Origin: Proteles cristata cristata
Taxonomy: Eukaryota > Chordata > Mammalia > Carnivora > Hyaenidae
Reading direction: 5' to 3'
Length of the DNA: 64,000 bases
Assembly: GCA_017311185.1 (NCBI GenBank)
Contig: JAESUZ010000334.1
Span: forward strand, 1 to 64,000
Shown: positions 25,601-37,600 of the stretch, in pieces
How positions within the stretch are numbered: the stretch's first letter is position 1
Layout of the letters: every line of letters begins with the position of its first letter
Translations under genes and position numbers: made by a program
Notes under the pieces: model-generated
What the model saw: only the letters and a program-made list of their open reading frames with translations
Databases searched by the model: none
Told to the model about the DNA's origin: nothing

Positions 25601-28600
25601 CACCCAGCAACACCGAGCCTGGTTCTGTGGGTACCTTTCCGAGCCTCCACTAGGCGCTCCCTGAGACGCCCTCCAGCTCTCAGATTCTGGAGCACATCCA
25701 TGACATCGGCTTACAAACGCCCAAACTCCAACATCACTCATCTTGTCAAGGCTTGTACCCACAGTCCCAAGTGTCGCCCATATACTAACACGATAAAACA
25801 TCAACCACGCCATACGCCAAAGCCACACGCTCACCTCACGAGGTCCCAGTGGGCGTGGTCGTGGATCAGGACAAAAAGTGTGTGCGGGTTCTGAAAGGAG
25901 TTTTGCAGAAAGGACTTAAATCTGGTCTGGGCTTCGGCATCAAGCTTCAGCACGTACTGTTCAACCCTCTGCTTGGTCATGTGCTCCTTTTCCAAGCCGA
26001 GCTCCAGCAAAACCCCTGTAACGTGGTAAAAACACGGTAAAACAGGACAAGAAACACCCCTGTCGCAAGCTTCTTGTTCATCCAGCGGGCACATGCCTAG
26101 GACCCGAGGCTATGGATATGGGAGAGAGGTGGGTGAGCGGGGACGGCCGGCGGTATGCACACCACTGTCACACGTGTGTCCACGGGAGCCGGGCGCAGAG
26201 GCGGGCCTGTTGCATGGGGGTTGTGCACACAGCATCCCACCCAGGGGCACAGCCCAGCTGGCTTCAGGAAGGAGGGGATCCCAGGCCTGGTGTGACTGAA
26301 GGGAAGGGTGAGGTCCTATCCTCCGCCAACCCCAGCAAAATCGTCCCCCAGCCTGAATGCCAATGAGCTTCAGGTTGTGTAACTTAAAGCTAGAATGTCT
26401 GAGTTAAGACACGAACTCTTTGTGTCTTTCACACTTTACCCCCTTGAAAACACAGGGAAAATACATTAAGTTGAAGCAGGATATCAATACGTAGGTCGCT
26501 GACCTGACCGGGACAGACTGGAAATTCAAGTCCTGGTTCTAGCTTTAATGGATTACAAAATCTCAGGCGATTCGCTATCCCTGAGGGTCTGTTTCATGCT
26601 CTACGAAATGGGGGTAATAACACTTGCCCTCCCAACTTGCAGGGCAAAGCCTGGTATTTCAGATCCAAATCTGAATTTAAGAGGATGAAAGCTTCTCTGC
26701 GTAGATGTCACAACGTGTCCCTGAGTGCCCCGTACCTGAATGCCAGACATGGAACAGAGTCTGCTGATAGGTCACTTCTGAGGGTGGAATGCAAATCAGA
26801 AAGTCCACCTTCTCGAAGGATCCCAAGTCCAAATTCTGGGTACTGGAATCCGCAATTGAACACACGTGGGAGAGGAGCTTCTGAGCCACGGCCAGCTGGA
26901 AGGGCCGGATGTGGTGGGGCTCCAGACCGTAACCTAGAACCAGAGCCCCCGTAAAGGTGAGGTGCCCTCAAGAGCAGAGCGCCGCTACCCCAGAGCTCCG
27001 CCAGGGAACCCAGCAGAGGGCCCCTGTCTAGCGCAGAGTGACTGAAGCAGGAAACACCAACATTTATCCAGTGCCTGCTCTGGGCCATGTACCGTTTAAC
27101 CCTTTCTGTAATTGAATAACAAAGGACGAATGGCACCCAGGGAACACAGAGGCAGTGACCTACTACACCGAAGGGGACAAAGACAGCATCCCAGGGAAGT
27201 TGACCCTGAGAATGGACTTTGGAAGAGGCTGCAGGTTCTCTGGAAGGGAAGGAGACCCTCACGGTTCCTCAGGACCTTGGGATGAATGAGCTATTTCAGC
27301 AACGCCTTGGTAAGGTGGACATCAACACGGAGCAATGCACTATCTCAGGACAAGTGGACATGTCTGGGTAAGATGAGACTATCGGCATTAAAGACTAAAA
27401 TTTAAATTACGTATTACTCCACTCGGACCCTAAGAGGTCCTGCCTTCTGGATGTATCTCTGACATCACTTGCTCAGAGCCCCCGGCGTCCCCTGGCCGCC
27501 GGCTTCCTGGCATCACTCACTCGCGCATGCCGGTGCGTCCAGGGAGGCTGCTTTGCTGACAGCAGGGGCAGTAAGTGACGACGAAATATGGCCTTGATTT
27601 TCCTGATGAAATTTGTCCAGCAAAATGTCAATGTCCCCCTCTGTCCAAAACAGAGAGAACAATAGAAATGGGTTTTCCATCCCGGTGAAATTCGGCAAAC
27701 ATCCACGCAACACCTAGTAGGTACGAGGCAGTGTCCCGTGGGCCTGGGGTGATGGAAACAAAGGAGTCAGGGCCCATCCAGTCAGGGAGCCCACGGCTCA
27801 GTGAGGAAGGCAAAGAGGTGAGAGAAAATGGCCCGGTGACGTGGTAGGTGCTGGGACGGGAGGGAGACCGGATGCTAAAGGACAGGAGGAAGGGGTTTGA
27901 GCCCCTCCTAGAGCAGAAAGACGCAGGGGAAGTTTCCAGCAAGGAGCTGGGCAGAGAAGGTGGGGAGCAGAGCTCACATCAAGAACACGCAGACTGAGGG
28001 ACGGCTCTGGGAAGAAGCCTCAAGCTATTTGGAGGGGGGCCCGGGGAGCAGCAGTGCCCAGGGCCAGGGAGTACAGAGGCAGAGACACAAGACCCTTGCG
28101 TGGCCCCGAAACCAGAAACCACAAAGCCCGCCGCCTCGGAGAGCCCGCAGCCAGTGCACGAGCACGGCCAGCCAGAAGCCACCGCAGGAAGGGTCGTAAA
28201 TGCTCATACAGAGAACGGAGGCGTCCCCTGCACACCCAAACCCAGGCTGCGCCCCCACATCTAGGGAACACGCACCTTTGTGTCTTGGTTCCCGCCCCTC
28301 CCACTCGTGAGTTCACACCCGTCTCCCCACGGGCTGACCTGGACAGAGGGTGCTGAAAAACGCCCCCAGCAAGTCCACTTTCCCGGTGACCAGCTCGTAG
28401 CTGACTTCCTTCTGGTACTCCGCTGGGGTGAGAAGGCTCTCGGAAAGAATTCGGGCTTGGTATTTTCCTGGAAGACACGCAACTCTCCGTGAGCCCCTGG
28501 ACCACAGTCGGCCTCCTCTCGCCCCCTCGCTCCCTGAAGCCCGTCACCATGCGGGGTCAAGAGTGGGTGTTCATGGCGGCTAAATGAATAAATGGCGTCC

Positions 28601-31600
28601 TGGCCCAGGTTAATAGGATGGTAAGAGGCGAAACCCAGAACACTGGCCTTGGAGCCTCTCTTCCCACTTACTAGCCGAGTAACCTGAGCTACTTAACCCT
28701 CTGGCCCCATTTCACCACCTGAAACAGGCCTAAGAGCACTTTCCACTTCACAGGACTGTCCGAGGGCTGCAAACAGGCACCGTTTGTAACACTGCTTACT
28801 CCCAATCCCCGACACACGGCAGGCCCCCAGGTTTACTTCCGAGAGTGCTACTCCAATCACGTAAATAGTTTATTAAAAAAAAAAAAAAACACAGAGTTTA
28901 GGATCGGGACTGCTCAAGGATAACAGGCAGTGCGCAGCAACAATATATACTTTTAAGGTAAATAAAAAGATATGAAAACTTCAGGCTTAAAACAAGTAAC
29001 ACCCGTGGTGTCGTTTTTTTTTAAACAGTTAAAAAAAAACGGGAGTGTGGTGACGGGACAAAAATTATTCTGAAATTGACAAACCGACCCACGAAGATCT
29101 ATGAACACACTACAACAGGGCAGCCCCACACCGTCCACACCGCAAACCCCACAGTCACCCAGAGCCAGGCGCTCCGCTGCGCCTCCCCCGGCCCCGCCCC
29201 GGCCCCCTGCACCCCAGACAAATCCAGCCCCTCCCTGGGTCTGTTCTCCACACACAAACAGGTGCTTCTAGAACAAAAGCCAGGTCACAGCCCTTCTCTG
29301 GTTAAAACCGTCCAAACGGTCTCTCAGTTCACACAGGGGAAAATTCCAAAGCTCTGATGAGGCTGTCAGGGCCCCACACAAGGCGCTCGCCCCGGCCTCC
29401 TGCTTGCCTGGGAGACGCCAGGCACGGCATGCCACCATGTGGTCGGGGGGCCCCCCGCGGCTGTCCCCGAGGCAGCCGCGTGCGTCTGCTTCCTCATTTC
29501 TCTGAGGCCCCTGCTCTTAACGTCGCCTCTTTACATAGGCTCTCCTGCCCCCTCTTGATAACCAGCTCCCCACGTGGGATCCCCCTTCCCTGGGCCCTTC
29601 TACCTGTGACGCTCTGCACTGGCTTTGACGTCTGTGCCCCACACACCAGGACGTGGGCGCCTGCACCTGCTAGTATAGCTCCCGGGAAGCTGGGACCCTC
29701 TTACCATCACTCCTGTATCTCTGGTCCCTAGAACTGTGGCTGCACACAGTAGGGCTTCCATAAGTTTTTTTTTAATTTTTTAAATGTTTTATTTATTTCT
29801 GAGAGAGAGAGACAGCATGAGCAGGGGAGAGGCAGAGAGAGAGGGAGACACAGAATCCAAAGCAGGCTCCAGCTTCTGAGCTGTCAGCACAAAGCCCGAC
29901 GTGGGGCTCAAACCCATGAACCGTGAGATCATGCCCTGAGTCGAAGTCGGACGCTTAACCGGCTGAGCCACCCAGGTGCCCCCCATAAACGTTTTTATAA
30001 TGTATTTGTTTGTGGACTCATTAATCCACATACAACAGTAAGGCCACTGGGTTTTTTTGTCCTCCATGAGCTCACTGAAGGAACTGAGGGCCAGAGTCAT
30101 TAAGTGACCAGTCATCTCAGCACCAGGTACACAGACCCAGGCTTTCCACCGGGTCTATCCACACCCCAGGGCTTCCTGGCCTCTCTAGGGCTTGGCAAGA
30201 GGGGTGCTCGCCGCCCTCTAGGAGGAATGGATTTGGATTCAGAGGCCAGCCAGGGCCCGAGCAGCACCCACCAGGGGGTGCTCCGAGCACTAACCACCCG
30301 CTGCTGCAAAGGCCGGGCCACCAGAGGCAAAAAAGCGCGGAGCTGCAAAGGAAGAGGGCCGGGAAACTGCCGCGGCCGCCGATCTTGGGCGCGGGGCTCA
30401 CCGGTGACGGCGACACAGGAGTCGATGGCCGGGCTGCGGCAGGTGCGGACGATCACCACGTAGTTGGTCTTGGTGAGCTTGCCCTCGACGAGCAGCCGGA
30501 ACATCTCGGAGAGGCCCTCGGCCAGGGAGTAGGTGCACTCGATGATGTGCACGCTGTCGTTGCAGGAGCTGGCGGCCAGGCCGGCGAGCCACGGCAGCTG
30601 GGCCGAGGTGACGGGCGCCAGGGCGCCGGGCGCGGGCGGGCAGGGCTGCGGCGGCGCCTGCTGGTACTGCCGGATCTCGGTCAGGTGCGATTCGCGCCAT
30701 GAGCGCAGGAAGATCTGCTCCAGGTCCTCCATCAGGGGCACCTGGTCGGCTGCTGGCAAGGACAGGGCGGCGGGAGAGGCCTCAGGCAGGGGACGGTCCT
30801 GGGGAGCCTCATGCAAGCGGTCGGGACACAGAAGTAACGCAACCCGCATCATGATGCCAAACCGTCTCAGGGACCGCTGGGGGGCGAGGGAGGGCGCCCG
30901 AGCAGCCAGGAGCTCCCCATCCTAACAGAGCCGCCACTCTCTTCCCGGTCCTCGGCCTGGGTTTCATGTGCGGGTTTTAAATAGCGGCAGGGACCGGGAG
31001 CCTACGACTTGAGTTTTCTCTCCTTTCCCCACCTTCTCGCTGCAACCCCGCTGCGCCCTGTCCGCGGCGGCACCTAGCGCAGTCCCTGGGCACACACGGC
31101 CCTCCCTGGGAGGCACTACCGCTTACTCAGCAGTGTCTCCACTGTCGATCTTTTAATGCTGCAGACTAGCCACCTAAGTGCTTCCGCCATACACGACTTT
31201 ACACGTAGAACCTAGCTTCCTAGAGTCTCGGCACTGGGCTTCCGGACCCACTGGTACCCATCGCCAGACTGTTTCCAGGTGGTCTACATGCGTCCACCTA
31301 CTGTGACTTTACAGTCACCTGATGACACAGGTTTTACTGCATCTTTAGCTCCACTGGATACCAACGCCTGAGTTACTGATTTGAGAAATACGTTACTGAT
31401 CTGATGCCTAGCGAGACTGAAGACGGTCAGCATTTTTTTCCTGTGGGTGTTTTCTGGTTCATTTGTCCAAATCTTATATCTGGGTGAGCTGAAGGGAAGA
31501 GCACCACACTTCGATTCAGAAGACGTACTTCCTTCCGGTTCTACCCAACACCAGCTCGGATCTAGAGCTATCCTACTTAATGATACGGATTCCTGATCTG

Positions 31601-34600
31601 AAAAACGGGGATGACACCACTCACTCACCGGGCTATGTCAAGATCTGATTAGATTAGCCATTAGGCCTCCCATCTTTAAGATCTTTCCCCTTGAGCCCAC
31701 GTCCCCTTCTGGAATCACCATCGCAAAGCCAAGCTCCTGGGAGTTGTCTACGCTCACTGCGCCTGCGTCCTCTCTCCAACCCTCTGCAGCATGGCTTCTG
31801 TCCCCTACGCTCCTCGTACACACCCATCATCGCGGGTGCCAGTCACTCCCACACGCCCAGACCCAATGGCCAATTATCAGTCTTCACTCCGCTCTTGGTC
31901 TCACTGACTCAGGTGACTGGTCCCTCTCCTGAGATGCTTTCACAGGATTCTGCTTCCATGTTTATCTGTTCCTTCACCGCATGCCAGCCGAGGGACAGCT
32001 TTACACCACAGGTGATGCTGGACACACAGATGTGAATGAAATCAACATTCCTGACCCTACATCCTAACCGGGGAGATGCACCGAAAGTGGGCAAATACAC
32101 GGCGTGGTGGTGCCGGTGCACTAAAGGCAAGATAAAGAGGAGACAGACCTCCAGGGGTCTCAGGAGGGGGCACCGTCTTAGACACGGCGATGATAAGGCT
32201 CTCCTTGAGGTGACAGAGGTATTGGGTGGCCTGGTCACTTGGACCCTGGAGCCGGGATGGGTCGAGTGTGCGACAGGGCACCCCGGTGGTCTCCAGCAGA
32301 GAACAGATGTGATTAGTCACAATCGCAACAGCTGTGCAGAACAGGGGTGGAAAGGAGCTGTGATGGAGAGGGTGTGGATTTGGGACGAAGCAGGGCTTAC
32401 CAGTGGGTGGGATGTCGATGGTGAGAAAGAATGAGAGAGCCACACCCACATTTTCCTAGATTCCTGGCCCACCCAGGGAACATTCTCCGGGTTCCCTGAC
32501 CCCCACGCCTCCCTGGCTGCTCTGCCCGCCCCATCCGCCAGATCTCTGACCATGGGGGTGCCTCAGGGCTCAAACGGGATGCCTGGGGGCTCTCATCCAG
32601 TCTCCCAGCTTCAGTTCAGATCATCCCTGGGCCAGCATCCCCCAAATGTACACCCTCGCTGCACCTCCTCCCTGGGACTCCAGTCTCATCCGGCCCCATC
32701 CTGGACTCGGCCCCGTGGCTGCCTCGTGTGGCATCTTGAACTAGAAACTGTCAAGACAGAATTTGTGCTCGCCCTCTGGCTCCACCATCCAGCTGGGGGC
32801 TCAGGCCAAACTCCAGACTGCACCCCCCACCTCCCTTCCAGCCCACCACCCTTCCCTTCAGAGTCTCTCTCCCGTGAGCCTGAGTGGCCAAAGCCACCCC
32901 CACCTGCACTGGGACAGCGCAGCCCCTGCACCATCCAGTCCCACACAGCAGCCGACATGCGTCGTCTTGAAGTCAAGGTCAGATCATCTCCACCCCTTGC
33001 CTAACACTATCCCAGAGGTGCTGCGGACTGAATTACGGCCCCCCCAAATTCACACGGGGACGCCCTCACCCTCAGTGTGACTGCGCTAACGTTAAGGGAG
33101 GTCAGAAGGTAAAGCCCAGATCCAGGGGGGTGGAGGCGGCCGTATCAGAAGAGCCACCGGCCCTCACACCCCCTCCCCACCCCACCTCCCAGCCTCCTCC
33201 CAAGGCTGCTCCTTCCACTCAGGTCTCCACCTGAACAGCATCTCCCCACAGAGGTCTCTCTCGGGACGCGCAAAGGACCCCACAGCCCCCTCTCCCTGCC
33301 CACACGCTCCGCCTGCTCACCGTTCCTCCCCTGCTAGAATATGCTCTCCCTGAGCCCTCTGTGCACCTGGAACGGCAGGCGAATCGTCCTGAATCATCTC
33401 TGTGGACCCCCACCTCCTCGAAGCCCCTCCCAGGCGCTGGGGTGGTGACAGGACAGCACCGTCCGCAGCTTCCCGGCACGTCCTCTCCGCCAGCCAGCGT
33501 GGGGCCCGCGCGGTGGGAGGGGGGCTCACCCAGCTGGACGAGGTAGTAGACGGTCAGCAGGAGCTGCATCTCCTCGGAGATGGGCTGTATGGCGGAGGCC
33601 CCGTAGTGCTCGTACGCTCGGGAGATGGACTGAGAGTTCTGATAGCAGGTGGAGAGGAGGGGGCTCACGACGACGTCATTCAGGTTCCCACAGAGGTACG
33701 GGAAGTTCCCGTGGCCTGGGCAAGAAGAAGCCATGGCCGCTCGGTGACTCGCGTGGGGCACACGCGGCCCCACACGTGGGCACGTCCAAAGGCCAGGGAG
33801 CCCAGGCGGGCAGGCGAGGTGCCCCAGGCTACCTCCTGTGTCACCTTTCGGGGCGATCACAGATTTCCCGCCCTCACTGAGCCTGCGCACCTGCTCCGAA
33901 TACCGACCGGGCCTCCAACATTTGCCTGTTCATTGTGTCTGATCCCTTGTGACTCACAGGTGAGCACTCGAAGGCCCGGAGAGACGTGCCCGAGGCCGAA
34001 CAGGCATCCCGCCGCTGCCCCCAGAACAGAACAGTCCGCCGGCCAGCCCCCACCTCCCCGACTCGTCCACAGTGGGTTCTGTGTCACATCCCCCCAGGAC
34101 TCTCTGGCCAGCTGAGTTAGGAAAATAAATCACTGCACAGACCGGAGGCGCCAGATACAGAACCCGACCAATGTTCTAGCCCACGCTGGGAGATCAATTC
34201 CCAGAAGCCTCAGTGGCAGAAAAGCCTGGCCAGACTGACTCTCCCCTCTGAGCTGGGCGTCAGCTATGTGGCCCCCGGCAGGAAGGAGGACTTCTCTAAG
34301 TCTCAGTCTCCACATCTGTAAAATGGGTTGAAGACGTACAGCCCTCACGGGGCTGCCGAGATAACTAGATGTGCTAAACACACGCACGCTCTCCTGTGCT
34401 CAGACGGTCTGTACTTGTTTACCAAACACACACTTACTAAATACCTGCTGTATGCTATGTGCTGGCATCATGCTTGGCCCTGATGCTTGAGGCAGTTCAC
34501 GTCCTAAGCAACTGCTTCTCAAACCTCAGGCTGCATGAGGGTCCCCTGAAAGGCAGCCTGAAACATAGATTTCTGGGCCCTCCTGCATAGCTTCTGATTA

Positions 34601-37600
34601 GGGAATGGGTGATTCTGGGTCCAGGCTGGGCCTGGAAATTCGCCTTTAACAGGTCCTGGATGATGCCAGACCTGCTGGACCAACGACCACAGTTGGGGCG
34701 CCCCTGCTTCCGAACATTACGGTCTAAACTGCACTGGGGCCCAGGTGGAAGCAACCAAGGCAGCCTCGTGGAGAAGGCACACGGGTTTGGGTCTTAGAGC
34801 ACAGGTGGGGTCTGGGCATGAGGTGGGCGGGAGGGAGGAACCAGACAGCAGACGCGTTCCAGAGAGGGCGTGGCTGAAGCAGAGCACCTGGGCCAGAAGG
34901 TGCCATGAACTTGAGGAGTAAGGAGACGGTCTACACCTGAGGTCGTCAGGGCGGGTCTGCCAGACCCTCGCCCTGGCTCCTCTGAGGCTCCTGGCTTGGG
35001 GGAGGTGCTCATGCTGGTGTGGTGCTGCCTGCTCTGTTTTCCCACCGTGTTCTCACAGTGTCTCACACGCACGTAATGACTGTGCACAGGATACACGTGA
35101 CGCTGTTACACCTTGACCTTCATCTCAATCAGCCAAGAGGGCCCAGTGGGACTAGTGGCCGTGCCTCATGCCCAGTTCAAAACCCAGATCAGCACCCTCT
35201 TCCTAAATGCCCTGTCCACTTCATTTTAGGAAAAAGAAAGGCGTGCCTCTCGATTTCTTAATTACCAGTAAGATGCCTCTCCCACTTTCTCACCACCGTC
35301 TTTCCTTGAGTCCTACAAACACAATACCAGACCAAGCGTTAACTTCTCTAAGAAGGATCTGGATGTGCGTGCCTGTGTGTGTCAGCACGGGCCAGCACGC
35401 CGTACCGGCGACCATCATCGCCATCACCCAGGTCCCACCAGTCACATTCCAACCCCTCCTGCCGCCGTAGAAAGGGACTCCTTTAGGTGAAGCAAACATC
35501 TGCCTGCACGCAGCACCCATTCACCTGCTGTCACAAAACAGAGCAAATCCAGTTTCGTGTTTCCACATGGTGACCACGGCCATCTGTGCCCAAAGTCAGA
35601 TTTCACAGTCAGGATGAACGAGGGGCACAGGATGACACAGGACAACCCATCAGACTGGGGGGCCTTGGAATAAGGGGCTGACTGTCTCCAATCCCTGGCG
35701 CTTTGTACTGGACCCATTACTACGGTAGCAGCTCAGCAAGGTGGAATGAATGAATGAATGAATAAATGAATGAATGGAGTGAATGAAAGAGCGGGTGAAT
35801 GAGCAAGCAAATGAATGAGTGAGCAAATGAGCAAGTGAATGAGGGTGAACGAGTGAACGAATGAGCAAGTGACTGAATGAGTGAATGAACGAGTGAGTGA
35901 GCAAATAAGTGAATAAGCGACTGAGCAAGTGAACAAGTGAATGAATGTGAACAAGTGAATGTGAAAATGAGCAAATGAATGAGAAAATGAGTAAATGAGC
36001 AAGTAAATGACTGAACAAGTGAATGACCAAGTAAATGAGCAAGTGAATGAGTGAATGAGAGAGCAAATGAGCAAGTTAATGAGTGCCTGACTGAGTGAAT
36101 GAGTGAGTGAATGAGTGAGTGAGTGAATGAGTGAGTGAGTGAATGACTGAGTGAGTGAATGAGTGAGTGAATGACTGAGTGAATGACTGAGTGACTGAGT
36201 GAATGACTGAGTGACCGAGTGAATGAGTGAATGACTGAATGACTGAGTGAGTGACTGAGTGACTGAGTGACAGAGTTAGTGAGTGAGTGAATGACTGAGT
36301 GAGTGAGTGAGTGAGTGAATGACTGAGTGACTGAGTGAGTGACTGAGTGAGTGAATGAGTGAGTGAGTGAATGAGTGAGTGAGTGAATGACTGAGTGAGT
36401 GAATGACTGAGTGAGTGAATGACTGAGTGAATGACTGAGTGACTGAGTGAATGAGTGAGTGACTGAGTGACTGAGTGAGTGAATGACTGAGTGAGTGAGT
36501 GAGTGAGTGAGTGAGTGAATGACTGAATGACTGAGTGACTGACTGACTGAATGAGTGAATGAGTGAATGACTGAGTGAATGACTGAGTGAGTGAACGAAC
36601 AAGTGAATGAGTGACTGAATAAGTGAACGGGTGAATGAGCGACCGAATGGAAAACGAGCGAAGGAGCGAGCAAGTGAATGAACAGATGGACGTCATGGAA
36701 TAGAATCATGCCGCTTGGGCGTGTGGGAAACCGTGAAAGGCTCTAGAACTCTAGGCCTCTGATCAGGCGCGACACCAGTGAGCGGTCTGCTCGTCCCTCC
36801 GCTGCCATGGACAGGGCCTGAGAGTTTTCTCAGGGGGACGCCCTTGAAGGCAGCCAGTTGCCTGAACCATGCTCATCCCTCCAGGCCCCCCACCCCCACC
36901 ACCGGTCCCACTGCCACACTTGCCTTTAAATATCACCGGCTTGGCCTTGCATATTTTCAGCAAGTTGTCAGGAACGGACACTGGTTCTCCGGAGGCCACA
37001 ACGGGAAAGGTGACGGAAGGCGGTCCCACCGAGCCGACCTGGGGCGTGCAGGACATGCCTGCGCCCTCTAGGGACAGGCCAAGAGCGTTAGGAAGACACC
37101 CCAAACAAGCCACCCCCCGCCCAGCAGAGCTGACATCAGACCGGCCTCCGAATCCACTACAACCTGACCCTCACCCCCTCTTGTGGGAGCACCAAGCCTT
37201 GGAATCACAGATTCTGAGGTCAAAGCATCTTTAAAGTCGCTTGATCCAAACTTCCCCACCAAACAACCCAGTCTCCTCTTCAATCTCCAAGCCACGTGAC
37301 AGGCAAGCCCCTTTAAGTTCCTTTAGGGTCAGGAGCTAGCTCATATGGGAACCCTGGGCTTTGCTGAGCAGCCCCAACATGGGAGAAAGAGACCCCCACT
37401 TTATAGCCAAGCCTGCCCCCCCAGAACACCCTCACTGATTCACACAAAAGCACACACACGTGCACACGCCTGCACCCCGCCAGCAACACCACCGCGGGTA
37501 CCTGCGTCTTGGATTTTGGGGGAATATCACTTACCATACTTAGCTCTGCTCCCACCACTCTGGGCGTAGCCACCATCTGTAGCTGACGGAGATTCTGGGG

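Larger units (their letters stand above)
28468..30401 (-). other. GREB1 intron 11
   Basis: A MIR-like fragment near 28640-28830, a poly-A run at 28875, possible L2 sequence near 29.4-29.7 kb and one SINE at 29765. Confidence 0.75.
33716..36923 (-). other. GREB1 intron 9 (GC-AG)
   Basis: Holds a MER5A-like DNA transposon fossil (34505) and a ~950-bp TGAN tetranucleotide tract (35743-36690) that begins about 230 bp after the donor. No SINE. Confidence 0.85.

Noticed and set aside
35720..36709. A 329-codon minus-strand frame rich in His, Ser, Thr and Phe
   Set aside because: TCAN repeats cannot make a stop in any frame, so the length follows from composition; all three minus frames are open and the tract is inside intron 9.
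36919..36922. Use of the GT just downstream of exon 9 as the donor
   Set aside because: It would add four bases, shift the frame and break the conserved join to exon 10.
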